From positions 1 to 64,000 of the forward strand of contig DASXLD010000012.1 in assembly GCA_036496385.1 (NCBI GenBank): a stretch of DNA of 64,000 nt. The letters are read 5' to 3'. This stretch comes from Schlegelella_A sp036496385. GTDB taxonomy: Bacteria; Pseudomonadota; Gammaproteobacteria; Burkholderiales; Burkholderiaceae_C. Made by a program: the position numbers and the translations under genes. The notes under the pieces are model-generated. The model had not been told where the DNA came from. It worked only from the letters and a program-made list of their open reading frames with translations, and searched no databases. Shown in pieces: positions 1 through 8,604 of the stretch (its first letter is position 1; every line of letters starts with the position of its first letter).

Positions 1-2531
1 CGAAGGGACCGAGCCTCGACCCGCGCGACAAGCGGATGGCGGTTCACGTCGAGGACCATCCGCTCGACTACGCGGGCTTCGAGGGGACGATCCCGAAGGG
101 CCAATACGGCGCCGGCAAGGTGATCGTCTGGGACCACGGCACCTGGGAGCCGGTCGGCGACGCCCGCGCCGGCTATCGCGCCGGCAAGCTCAAGTTCCGC
201 CTCGACGGCAAGAAGCTGCACGGCGGCTGGACGCTGGTGCGCATGCACGGCCGCGCCGGCGAGCGCCAGGAGCCGTGGCTGCTGATCAAGGAACGCGACG
301 ATGCGGCGCGGCCGGCGGCGGACTTCAATGTCGTCGACGCAGAGCCCGGCAGCGTGCTCTCGGACCTGACGATCGACGACAAGTCGACGGCGACGAAGAC
401 AACTCCGCGCGAGAACACGAAGCCCGGTACGACCATGAGGAAGGCGGCCCCGCGCGCGAGCAAGGCGGTCGTGAAGCAGGGCGAGACAGCTCCGGTCGGC
501 CCGCCGGCGCTTCCCGCAGGCGCCGTGAAGGCGCGCCTTCCGGCAGCGCTGCTGCCGCAGCTCGCGACACTCGTCAGCGCGCCGCCGCAAGGCGGCGACT
601 GGATCTACGAGATCAAGTTCGACGGCTACCGGCTGCTCGCACGCGTCGACGGCGACGACGTGCGCCTCTTCACGCGCCGCGGCAACGACTGGTCGGACCG
701 CATGCCGGGCCTCGTCGACGCAGTGCGCGCGCTCGCCGTCGGCACGGGTTGGCTCGACGGCGAAATCGTCGTCAGCGGCGCCGATGGTGTCCCGGACTTC
801 AACGCGCTGCAGAACGCGTTCGAGTCCGCGCGCGTCGACGAGATCCGGTACTTCGTCTTCGATCTGCCGTACTGGAACGGCCATGACCTGCGCAAGGTGC
901 CGCTCATCGACCGCCGCGCGCTCCTCGCGGCGCTGCTCGACCGCGCGTCGGCGCAGGAGCGCATCCGCTTCAGCCAGGATTTCGACTCGAAGCCCGAGGA
1001 GCTGTTGCAGAAGGCGTGCCGGATGCGGCTCGAGGGCATGATCGGCAAGCGCGCGGATGCGCCCTACGTGTCGCGGCGAAGCCCCGCCTGGATCAAGCTG
1101 AAGTGCACCCGGCGCCAGGAGTTCGTCGTCGGCGGCTGGACCGATCCGCAGGGCTCGCGCGTCGGCATCGGGTCGCTGCTGCTCGGCATCCACGATGAGA
1201 GTGGCCGGCTGCGGTTCGCAGGCGGTGTCGGCAGCGGCTTCGACCAGAAGGCCTTGACCGCAGTGAAGAAGGCGCTGGCCGCGATCCCCGCCGAGCAGAC
1301 GCCGTTCTTCGAAAAGCCGCGCGACGTTCGCGGCCACTGGGTGCAGCCAAAGCTCGTCGCCGAGGTGTCGTTCGGCGAATGGACGCCCGACGGCCGCATC
1401 CGCCACTCGGTGTTCCACGGCCTGCGCGACGACAAGGACGCGAGCGCGATCGGTCGCGAACGGATGGCCTCGCCTGACGAGGTGGCGGCACCATCGACCG
1501 CGACAGCGAAATCGGACGCGCGAGCGAAGGCGGCGACGCGGACGAGGACGGGCATCGAGGCTGAGGCCGGGCCCGAGCGCCAGGCGGCGGCGTCGCCGGC
1601 GGTGAAGGCGAAGTCGTCGACGGGACGCAACGACGCGACCGTGGCGGGCCTCCGTATCAGCCACCCGGATCGCGTCGTCGACAAGACGACGGGCGTCACC
1701 AAGCTCGAGATCGTCAACTACTACCTCGGGGTGGCGCGGCTGATCCTGCCGCATCTGGTGAAGCGCCCGGTGTCGCTCGTTCGCGCCCCCGGAGGGCTCG
1801 CCGGCCACCTCGTCTTCCAGCGCCACGCCGGCGCCTTGCGCATTCCCGAGTTGCGCGAGCTCGACCCGGCGTTCTCGCCCGACCACGAGCCGATGGTCGA
1901 GGTCGATTCGTCCACCGCCCTGGTCGGTGCTGCGCAAGCGAACGTGATCGAGTTCCACACCTGGAACGCGACGACGCGCGATGCGGCACATCCCGACCGG
2001 ATCGTCTTCGACCTCGATCCCGGCGAAGCCGTCGGCTGGCAGCAGATGCAGGAGGGCGCTGCGCTGATGCGCTCATTGCTGCAGCAGCTCGGCCTCGAGG
2101 GCTTTCTGAAGACGAGCGGCGGCAAGGGCCTGCACGTCGTCGTGCCGATCGCGCCGAGGGAGGACTGGGACACGGTCAGGGAGCTCGCCAAGCGCATCGT
2201 CGAGCACATGGCGGCGACGATCCCGGAGCGCTTCGTCGCCAAGAGCGGGCCGAAGAATCGCGTCGGCAGGATCTTCGTCGACTACCTTCGCAACGGCTTC
2301 GGTGCGACGACCGCGTGTGCATGGTCGGCGCGCGCCCGCCCGGGCCTCGGCGTCTCGGTGCCGTGCGCCTGGGAAGAGCTTGCTGCACTGAGCGGCGGTG
2401 CGCACTGGACGATCCGCAATATCCACGAACGGATCGAGGAGCGCGCCGATCCGTGGCGCGGTTACGCGCAAGCGAAGCAGAGCGTCGCGAAGGCGATGAA
2501 GGCGATCGGCATGGGGCGCGTCGTCGCCTGA
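1..2531 (+). CDS. ligD: DNA ligase D, PE-LIG-POL type (5' end cut off by window)
   Basis: Multifunctional double-strand-break repair ligase acting with Ku in bacterial NHEJ. The frame is open from base 3, giving 842 visible residues. By comparison with the second LigD of this window about 64 N-terminal residues are missing. Visible in order: the 3'-phosphoesterase core (motif HVEDHPLDY, then QYGAGKVIVWD), an Ala/Lys-rich linker, the ATP-dependent ligase with motif KFDGYR (catalytic Lys codon at 615-617), a second low-complexity Ala-rich linker at about 1490-1630, and the primase-polymerase domain with the metal-binding FDLDP (from about 2007), KTSGGKGLH and VDYLRN. All catalytic motifs look intact. 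The order PE-LIG-POL is that of proteobacterial LigD, not the mycobacterial POL-PE-LIG. It converges with the SDR gene 15 bases downstream. Any upstream ku partner would lie outside the window. Confidence 0.95.
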   Translation, partial: KGPSLDPRDKRMAVHVEDHPLDYAGFEGTIPKGQYGAGKVIVWDHGTWEPVGDARAGYRAGKLKFRLDGKKLHGGWTLVRMHGRAGERQEPWLLIKERDDAARPAADFNVVDAEPGSVLSDLTIDDKSTATKTTPRENTKPGTTMRKAAPRASKAVVKQGETAPVGPPALPAGAVKARLPAALLPQLATLVSAPPQGGDWIYEIKFDGYRLLARVDGDDVRLFTRRGNDWSDRMPGLVDAVRALAVGTGWLDGEIVVSGADGVPDFNALQNAFESARVDEIRYFVFDLPYWNGHDLRKVPLIDRRALLAALLDRASAQERIRFSQDFDSKPEELLQKACRMRLEGMIGKRADAPYVSRRSPAWIKLKCTRRQEFVVGGWTDPQGSRVGIGSLLLGIHDESGRLRFAGGVGSGFDQKALTAVKKALAAIPAEQTPFFEKPRDVRGHWVQPKLVAEVSFGEWTPDGRIRHSVFHGLRDDKDASAIGRERMASPDEVAAPSTATAKSDARAKAATRTRTGIEAEAGPERQAAASPAVKAKSSTGRNDATVAGLRISHPDRVVDKTTGVTKLEIVNYYLGVARLILPHLVKRPVSLVRAPGGLAGHLVFQRHAGALRIPELRELDPAFSPDHEPMVEVDSSTALVGAAQANVIEFHTWNATTRDAAHPDRIVFDLDPGEAVGWQQMQEGAALMRSLLQQLGLEGFLKTSGGKGLHVVVPIAPREDWDTVRELAKRIVEHMAATIPERFVAKSGPKNRVGRIFVDYLRNGFGATTACAWSARARPGLGVSVPCAWEELAALSGGAHWTIRNIHERIEERADPWRGYAQAKQSVAKAMKAIGMGRVVA

Positions 2532-2546
2532 AGCCGTGCCGCCGAT

Positions 2547-3560
2547 TCAGATCGCGCCGACGCTTCCCGTCACCGGCAGGACGATGCCGCTGATGTAGCC
2601 GGAGCACACCGGCGAGGCGAGGAAGACGTACGCGGGCGAGAGCTCTTCCGGCTGCGCCGGCCGCCTCATGCCGGTGTCCTGGCCGAACTCGGCAACTTTC
2701 TCGGCGGGCGAGTCGGCAGGATTGAGCGGCGTCCACACCGGACCGGGGGCGACTGCATTGACCCGGATGCCTTTGTCGACCAGGTTTCGCGCGAGCGATT
2801 TCGTGAAGGCGTGGATCGCGCCCTTGGTCGCCGAGTAGTCGAGCAGCCTCGGGCTGCCTTCGAGGCCCGTGACCGACCCGGTGTTGATGATCGACGCGCC
2901 TCGCCGCAGGTGAGGCAGCGCCGCCTTGACCATGTGGAAGTAGCCGAAGATGTTGGTGCGGAAGGTCTCGTCGAGACGCTCGTCGCTGATGTCCTCGATC
3001 GACGAGGCGTGCTCCTGGAAGGCGGCGTTGTTGACGAGCACGTCGATGCGGCCGAACGCCTTGAGCGTCGCGGCGACGACCTCGTCGCCGAACCTCGACT
3101 CCTTCACGTCGCCGGCGACGAGCACGCAGCGCCGGCCCTCGGCCTCGACGCAGCGTCTGGTCTCGGCTGCGTCCTCGTGCTCGCTCAGGTAGGCGACGGT
3201 GACGTCGGCTCCCTCGCGCGCGAACAGCACCGCGACCGCACGGCCGATGCCGGAGTCGGCGCCGGTGACGATCGCCACCCGTCCTTCGAGCTTGCCGCTG
3301 CCGCGGTAGGAAGGTGCGATGAACTGCGGGGCGAGCGCGAGGTCGGCTTCGCTCCCGGGCTTCGGCTGGTGCTCGGGCGGCAGCTTCGCGGGATGCGGCC
3401 GCGCGCCCGCCTGGACGGCACGCTTCTGCTCGCCCGATCGCGCGCTCTTCTTGCCGTCGATGCGGTCCTGCTCGCGCTGGATGTCGCGCTGCTTGCGCAC
3501 GGTGGCGTCCTGCCGCTGCTGGTGCGGCGCTTTCCTGTCGACGTTTCGGCCCGTGCTCAC
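2547..3560 (-). CDS. SDR-family NAD(P)-dependent oxidoreductase with hydrophilic N-terminal extension
   Basis: Classical short-chain dehydrogenase, 337 aa. Seen: cofactor-binding TGADSGIG, the NNAAF loop after the fourth strand, catalytic Tyr-Lys in YSATKGA, and the PG-PVWTPL loop. About 75 highly charged residues (rich in Lys, Arg, Gln) precede the Rossmann fold. This resembles the YghA-like SDR group, which carries such an extension. The start is a GTG at 3560, chosen because an AGGAG sits five bases upstream; the longer upstream frame is a shadow. The substrate cannot be predicted. The gene is divergent from the GT4 gene at 3672 and convergent with ligD. Confidence 0.9.
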   Translation of the reverse strand: MSTGRNVDRKAPHQQRQDATVRKQRDIQREQDRIDGKKSARSGEQKRAVQAGARPHPAKLPPEHQPKPGSEADLALAPQFIAPSYRGSGKLEGRVAIVTGADSGIGRAVAVLFAREGADVTVAYLSEHEDAAETRRCVEAEGRRCVLVAGDVKESRFGDEVVAATLKAFGRIDVLVNNAAFQEHASSIEDISDERLDETFRTNIFGYFHMVKAALPHLRRGASIINTGSVTGLEGSPRLLDYSATKGAIHAFTKSLARNLVDKGIRVNAVAPGPVWTPLNPADSPAEKVAEFGQDTGMRRPAQPEELSPAYVFLASPVCSGYISGIVLPVTGSVGAI

Positions 3561-3671
3561 GTCGGCTCCTGGTTGTTGAATCGCCCGGAGCAGCAAGCCG
3601 GGTGCCCGTGGCGGCGGCGCGCTGACGCACCGCCGGCGCGGGCGATCGGCCCGGATCGGCACAATGCAGCG

Positions 3672-4841
3672 ATGCCCGACCCGCTCCATCTCGTCGACGC
3701 CACGATGTTCTGGAGTCCGACCGGCGGCGGTGTCCGCCGCTACCTGGAGGCCAAGCACGCCTGGCTCGCGGGTCAGCCGGGCTGGCGGCATTCGATCGCG
3801 GTGCCGCGCGTCGCCGGGACGAACGCGACGGCGACGTCGCTGCCGTCGTGGCCATTGCCCGGCAACGGCGGCTATCGCTTGCCCATCCACCGCCGCGCGA
3901 TCGCCAAGGTCCTCGTCGGCATGCGGCCCGACCTGATCGAGGCCGGCGATCCGTACCGCGTCGCCTGGTGCGCGCTCGACGCCGCGCGCACGCTCGGCAT
4001 TCCGGCGCTCGCCTGCTGCCACTCGAACATCGTCGCGATGGCCCGGCTCGCCGCCGGTCGACATCTTGCGCGCGCTGCGGCACGTCTCGCCGAGCGCTAC
4101 GCGCGCCGCGTCTACCGCGGCTTCGACCTCGTCCTCGCGCCGAGCCGCAGCATGGCCGCACACCTACACGAGTGGGGCGTCGCGCGCGTCGCCTGCCAGC
4201 CGCTCGGCGTCGACACCACGGTTTTTCATCCGCGGGCGCGCGACCGGTCGTGGCGCGAGCGACACGGCTGGGCCGAGGCGACGCGGCTTCTCGTCTACGC
4301 CGGCCGCTTCGCGCCGGAGAAGCACCTCGACGTGCTCGCCGCCGCGGTCGAGCGGCTAGGCGCACCGTACCTGCTGCTCGCAATCGGCGCCGGGCCGGCG
4401 CCGCCGCCGACGAGCGACCGGGTCGTCGTGCTGCCCTTCGTCGCGTCGGCGCGCGACCTCGCGACCGTGCTCGCGAGCGCCGACGCATTCGTGCACGCCG
4501 GCGACCAGGAGACGTTCGGCCTGTCAGCGCTCGAGGCGATGGCATGCGGCACGCCGGCCGTGCTGCGCGCGAGCGAAGGGCTGGCGGAGCTCGCGGACGG
4601 CGAACGCGGCGCCGTCGGCGTGCGCGACGGCAACGCCGAGGCCTTCGCCGAGGCGATCGCCGCACTCTTCGCCGCGGGTCTCGACGGCCACTCGCGCGCG
4701 GCACGCGAGCGCGCCGAGAACAGCGACTGGGAGCGCGTCTTTGCCAGCCTCTTCGGCCACTATCGGCGTCTCGTCGAGACGGCGGCAGGCACGCCCGCAC
4801 AGAGCGGGCGCGACGCCGCCGCAGCGGCGCTGCAGCGATGA
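3672..4841 (+). CDS. Glycosyltransferase family 4 (GT-B fold)
   Basis: 389-aa GT4/GT1-like retaining glycosyltransferase that would transfer a sugar from a nucleotide donor to a lipid or glycan acceptor at the inner membrane. Seen: the N-terminal acceptor loop TGGGVRRYL (residues 17-25), the second-domain opening GRFAPEKHLD, and the donor-site E-x7-E signature in ETFGLSALEAMACGTP. No signal peptide or membrane helix. Its last bases overlap the start of the next gene (ATGA at 4838-4841), so it is translationally coupled to a deacetylase, suggesting joint action on one glycan. The donor and acceptor are unknown. Confidence 0.88.
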   Translation: MPDPLHLVDATMFWSPTGGGVRRYLEAKHAWLAGQPGWRHSIAVPRVAGTNATATSLPSWPLPGNGGYRLPIHRRAIAKVLVGMRPDLIEAGDPYRVAWCALDAARTLGIPALACCHSNIVAMARLAAGRHLARAAARLAERYARRVYRGFDLVLAPSRSMAAHLHEWGVARVACQPLGVDTTVFHPRARDRSWRERHGWAEATRLLVYAGRFAPEKHLDVLAAAVERLGAPYLLLAIGAGPAPPPTSDRVVVLPFVASARDLATVLASADAFVHAGDQETFGLSALEAMACGTPAVLRASEGLAELADGERGAVGVRDGNAEAFAEAIAALFAAGLDGHSRAARERAENSDWERVFASLFGHYRRLVETAAGTPAQSGRDAAAAALQR

Positions 4842-5608
4842 GCGAGCGGGTGCGCGAGCCGACCGTCTGCATCGTCCTGCACGACGCGGCGCCATCGACG
4901 CGCCAGGCCTGCGTGCGCACGCTCGCCGCGGTTCGCCAGGTCGCCGGCGATGCGCCGGTGACGATCCTCGCCGTGCCGCGCTACCACGACGAGGCGCCGA
5001 CGCCCGAGTTCGAAGCCTGGCTCGGCGAGCGCGCGCGCCGCGGCGACGAGCTCGCGCTGCACGGCTGCACGCACCGCGACGACGGCAAGCCCGCGGGCGC
5101 GATCGATGCCTTGCGTCGGTCGCGCTACACCCGCGGCGAAGGCGAGTTCTGGGCGCTCTCGCGCGAGGAAGCGCTGGCGCGGATCGACGTCGGCATCGCC
5201 TGGTTCGCGAAGAACCGATGGCCGCTCTCCGGCTTCGTCGCGCCCGCGTGGCTGCTCGGACCGGGAGCCCGCGAGGCGGTCGTCGCGCGACCGTTCGAGT
5301 ACACGGCGACGCTGCGCCAGCTGATCCAGCTGCCCGCCGAGCGCGCGGTCACGAGCCAGAGCGTCGTCTACAGCACGTCGAGCGGCTGGCGGCGGCGGAT
5401 GTCGGTCGCGTGGAACGCCTGCGTCGACCTCGCCGAGCGGAGGAACGCAGTCCTGCGCATCGAGCTGCACCCGCGCGACGCCGATTTCGCATCGGTGCGT
5501 CGCTCATGGCAGCGGATCCTCGCCCGCGCGCTGCACGCGCGCAAGCCCGCGACCGTCGCCGAGTTCATGCGCCGCTCGCGTGGACGCAAGACCTCGACGA
5601 TCTGGTGA
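4838..5608 (+). CDS. DUF2334 / polysaccharide deacetylase-like protein
   Basis: 256-aa protein of the NodB-related DUF2334 family. Seen: a VLHDAAP strand near residue 13 carrying the first metal-site Asp, and the LHGCTHRDDG motif giving the metal-binding His pair, followed by FVAPAWLL, typical of the F-x-P-P-x-W region of these deacetylases. No signal peptide is visible, so it probably acts on the cytoplasmic face or on a lipid-linked sugar. It starts inside the stop of the GT4 gene (4-base overlap). It converges with the PAP2 gene, leaving only 7 bases between stops. Deacetylase activity is inferred from the family. Confidence 0.82.
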   Translation: MSERVREPTVCIVLHDAAPSTRQACVRTLAAVRQVAGDAPVTILAVPRYHDEAPTPEFEAWLGERARRGDELALHGCTHRDDGKPAGAIDALRRSRYTRGEGEFWALSREEALARIDVGIAWFAKNRWPLSGFVAPAWLLGPGAREAVVARPFEYTATLRQLIQLPAERAVTSQSVVYSTSSGWRRRMSVAWNACVDLAERRNAVLRIELHPRDADFASVRRSWQRILARALHARKPATVAEFMRRSRGRKTSTIW

Positions 5609-5615
5609 GGGCGCG

Positions 5616-6197
5616 CTAGAGCAGGTTGAAGCTGACCGCCGCGGTGATGCCGCCGATCAGCGCACCGACGACGACGTCGCTCGGGTAGTGCAGCCCGAGA
5701 ACGATCCGCGAGACCGCGATCAGGATCGTGAGCGGCCAGACGAACAGCGCGAACATCGGGTAGTAGGCCGTCAGGATCAGGCTGAACGCCGCCGAGTGCA
5801 GGGTGTGGCCGCTCGGGAAGCTGAACTCGTCGAGCGAGCGGCCGCAGGCGCGGATCCCCGGGCAGGTGCGGTAGGGGCGCGGCCGCGCGATCCAGCGCTT
5901 GATGATTCGGTAGAGGACGAGGTTGACGATGCCGACGCCGACCATCCGCACCGACGCCGACGTGCCGACCGGTCCGCCCGCGACCGGCAGGCAGACGATG
6001 ATCGCGTACCAGATCCAGCCATCACCGAAGCGGCTCACCGTGTCGAGCAGGCGGACCACCCATGCGCGCGTCGCCGCGCCATGCATCCAGAGGGCCCACT
6101 CGCGCTCGCGAGCGAGCCAGAGCTCGCGCTCCAGCCAGAGGGAATGCGAGGGCTCAGGCCACGACGGCGACGCGTCCTGACGGCGTTTCGAGTGCAT
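5616..6197 (-). CDS. PAP2-family membrane phosphatase
   Basis: 193-aa integral membrane phosphatase of the PAP2 (type 2 phosphatidic acid phosphatase) superfamily. All three signature blocks are visible: KRWIARPRPY, then FPSGHT, then SRIVLGLHYPSD, containing the catalytic His residues. Several hydrophobic helices surround them. Likely substrates are lipid or polyprenyl pyro/phosphates. The start overlaps the 3' end of the upstream glycosyltransferase by 44 bases, so the two form an operon. The pairing suggests recycling of a lipid phosphate carrier or dephosphorylation of a glycolipid precursor. Confidence 0.9.
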   Translation of the reverse strand: MHSKRRQDASPSWPEPSHSLWLERELWLAREREWALWMHGAATRAWVVRLLDTVSRFGDGWIWYAIIVCLPVAGGPVGTSASVRMVGVGIVNLVLYRIIKRWIARPRPYRTCPGIRACGRSLDEFSFPSGHTLHSAAFSLILTAYYPMFALFVWPLTILIAVSRIVLGLHYPSDVVVGALIGGITAAVSFNLL

Positions 6198-7329
6198 GGA
6201 GGGTGTCTTCCAGTCGAGCCTCGAAGCGCATCAGCACTTCGGGCCAGCTCGCCCGGCGAGCGGCGGCGAGCGCCGCGACACGCATCGGCTCGAGCGACAC
6301 GCCGCGCGAGCTCAGCGACGACGCTGCGGCGATGAAGGCGGCCTCGTCGCCGGGGGCGACGAGCCGGCCGCTGACACCGTCGTCGACGTGCTCGGCGGCG
6401 GCAGCGGTGGCGAACGAGACCACCGGCAGCCCCGAGGCGAGCGCCTCGAGGACGACGTTGCCGAAGGTGTCGGTGAGGCTCGGAAACAGGAACACGTCGG
6501 CAGACGCGTAGGTCGCGGCGAGCGCCGCGCCACGCTGGACGCCGGCGAAGCGGACGTCCGGGTACGCTGCCTGCAGACGGCCGAGCGCCGGCCCTTCGCC
6601 GACGACGACCATGCGCAGTCCCGGGCAAGCATGCCGCGCCTGCTCGAATGCGCGCAACCCGAGCTCGACGTTCTTCTCCGGCGCGACGCGGCCGACCATG
6701 AGCAGGACGGGCGCACTCTCGGCGTGCCATTGGCGGCGAAGGTCGGCGCTGCGATGCGACGACGCGAAGTGTTGGCTGTCGACACCGCGGCCGACCATCG
6801 TCAGGTTATGAAAGCCCGCCGCCCGAAGCTCGCGTGCGGTCGCCCGCGTCGGCACGAAGGTGCGCTCCGTGAGGTTGTGAAAACGGCGTAGCAGGCCGAG
6901 CAGCGGCGTCGCGAACGCGCCGAGGCCGTAGTGGCGGCTGTATTGGTGGAAATTGGTGCGGAAGTCCGACGTCGTCGCGATGCCGAGCGCGCGCGCCGCC
7001 GCGAGCGCTGCCCAGGCGAGCGGGCCGGGCGTCGCGAGATGAACCAGCTCGGGACCCGTGTCGCGGAAGCGACGCATGAGCGGCGCGATCCGCGAGATGC
7101 CGAAGCGCATTTCGCGATAGACCGGGATCGGCCAGCCGGCGGTGCGCAATTCGTCGCCGGCGTCGAGCGCGGCTTCGCCTGGCTGGCGGGGCCGGATCAG
7201 CTCGACGTTGTGGCCGCGCGCGCGCAGGAATCGCACCGTTCGCTCGACCGTGAGCGAGACGCCGTTCAGCTCGGGCGGATAGGTTTCGGAGACGTAGGCG
7301 ATGCGCATCGGGCGGCGAGCTCTGTCCAT
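6154..7329 (-). CDS. GT4 glycosyltransferase, MgtA-like alpha-mannosyltransferase
   Basis: 391-aa GT-B glycosyltransferase. Seen: SETYPPELNGVSLTVERT near the N-terminus (the acceptor-side glycine loop), GRVAPEKNVELGL opening the donor domain, and the E-x7-E motif DTFGNVVLEALASGLP. This pattern matches GDP-mannose-dependent glycolipid mannosyltransferases (MgtA/PimB-like), but sugar specificity is inference. The start at 7329 gives MDRARRPMRIAY; an ATG seven codons further in is the other option. It lies 112 bases after the AI-2E family gene and runs into the PAP2 gene with a 44-base overlap. Confidence 0.88.
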   Translation of the reverse strand: MDRARRPMRIAYVSETYPPELNGVSLTVERTVRFLRARGHNVELIRPRQPGEAALDAGDELRTAGWPIPVYREMRFGISRIAPLMRRFRDTGPELVHLATPGPLAWAALAAARALGIATTSDFRTNFHQYSRHYGLGAFATPLLGLLRRFHNLTERTFVPTRATARELRAAGFHNLTMVGRGVDSQHFASSHRSADLRRQWHAESAPVLLMVGRVAPEKNVELGLRAFEQARHACPGLRMVVVGEGPALGRLQAAYPDVRFAGVQRGAALAATYASADVFLFPSLTDTFGNVVLEALASGLPVVSFATAAAAEHVDDGVSGRLVAPGDEAAFIAAASSLSSRGVSLEPMRVAALAAARRASWPEVLMRFEARLEDTLHALETPSGRVAVVA

Positions 7330-7441
7330 CCGGGAATTCTGGCAACTCGGATGCCGGCTCGAAGTAGGACGCGGCCGCAACTCCGTTCGGCCGATGGTCG
7401 GCCCGGGACGTGACGCCGCCGTGACGCCGTGCCTCGTGGGG

Positions 7442-8533
7442 CTAGTCGCCTTCCAGGTAGTAGCAGACCAGGCGCAGTGTGCGCGTTCGCTTGCAAAGAG
7501 CCCGGGTCGCGAGCAGGAGGGGCACCGCAAGGAAGGCGCCCGCGATTCCCCAGAGCCAGCCCCAAACCATCACCGCCAGGAAGACGAACACCGGCCGCAG
7601 GCGAAGGCGGTGGCCCATGATCATCGGGCTCAGGAAGTTCGCCTCGACGCCGTGCAGGAGGAGAAACGCCGCCGGCGGGCCGAGCATCGCCCAGCCGGTG
7701 CCGAAGGTGACACTGCCGGCGAGCAGTAGCAGCAGCGTGATGAAGAGCGGCCCGAGGTAGGGAATGAACGCGAGCACCGCTGCCGTCGTCCCCCAGAGGA
7801 CCGGATTGGGCAGGCCGATCAGCCATAGCGCGAGGCCGGTGGCGACGCCGAGCGCGATGTTGACCAGGCTCATCGTGGTGATGAAGAGGCCGATGTCGCG
7901 CTGCGCCTGGCGGACGCCGGCCAGGATCAGGGCACGGGTGCGCGGACGGCGCACCGCGGCGACGGTTCGCGCCACCAGCCACTGCTCGGACGCGAGCAGG
8001 AAATAGAGCAGGATGACGGTCGCCGACGCCGACAGCGCGAACGACACCGTTTCGCCGATTGCCAACCGCGTGAAGATCCAGCCCTCGCTCGCCAGCCGCT
8101 CGCCGAGCGGATCGGGTGCCGGGACGGCCGCCGGCGCGCGAATGAGCGGCGCCGGTGTTGCATACGGGAACAGGGCGTCGCGCCAGCCCTGCAGCGCTTC
8201 GACGAGCTCGTGGACGATCTGCGGCGCCCGTGACCACCACGCGGCCGCCGGCGCGGCGACGAGCATCAGGATCAGCACCGCGGCGCCGAGGACGGCGACG
8301 ATGACGACACCGGCGCCGAGGTACTCGTGGATGCCGGCACGGCGCAGCGCCCGCACCGGCGCCGACAGCACGAACGTGAAGACGATCGCGATCGTCACGG
8401 GCAGCAGGAGCGGCCGCGCGTGCTCGAGCAGGAGCACGATGGCGACGAACAGCAGGCCCCGCCCGAGCCAGGTCGTGGCGAGGCGGCGCGCCGCGGGGTC
8501 GATCGGGAGCGGTGCCAAGGTTCGGCGGATCAT
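7442..8533 (-). CDS. AI-2E / PerM family transporter
   Basis: 363-aa polytopic membrane protein of the AI-2E transporter (formerly UPF0118/DUF20) family. Two hydrophobic hairpins lie at the N-terminus (about residues 20-60 and 70-100), then a soluble amphipathic region (about 105-155), then four or more helices including the family hallmark FIPYLGPLFITLLLLL and PMIMGHRL. Family members export small solutes or act in Na+/Li+ antiport, and the substrate here is not predictable. It is the first gene of a minus-strand run leading to the GT4 and PAP2 genes, and is divergent from the DNA ligase at 8605. Confidence 0.88.
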   Translation of the reverse strand: MIRRTLAPLPIDPAARRLATTWLGRGLLFVAIVLLLEHARPLLLPVTIAIVFTFVLSAPVRALRRAGIHEYLGAGVVIVAVLGAAVLILMLVAAPAAAWWSRAPQIVHELVEALQGWRDALFPYATPAPLIRAPAAVPAPDPLGERLASEGWIFTRLAIGETVSFALSASATVILLYFLLASEQWLVARTVAAVRRPRTRALILAGVRQAQRDIGLFITTMSLVNIALGVATGLALWLIGLPNPVLWGTTAAVLAFIPYLGPLFITLLLLLAGSVTFGTGWAMLGPPAAFLLLHGVEANFLSPMIMGHRLRLRPVFVFLAVMVWGWLWGIAGAFLAVPLLLATRALCKRTRTLRLVCYYLEGD

Positions 8534-8604
8534 GGCACGGCGGCGGAGGCCGGCGCGGCCCTCCTCCGGCGCGGGAATCGCAAATCGCTAGAGTCGATAC
8601 GACC

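Noticed and set aside
2176..4920. A 914-residue minus-strand open frame rich in Arg
   Set aside because: It runs antisense through ligD's end, the SDR and the GT4 gene, is Arg/Ala-rich low-complexity, and has no recognisable domain. It is a shadow frame of high-GC coding DNA.
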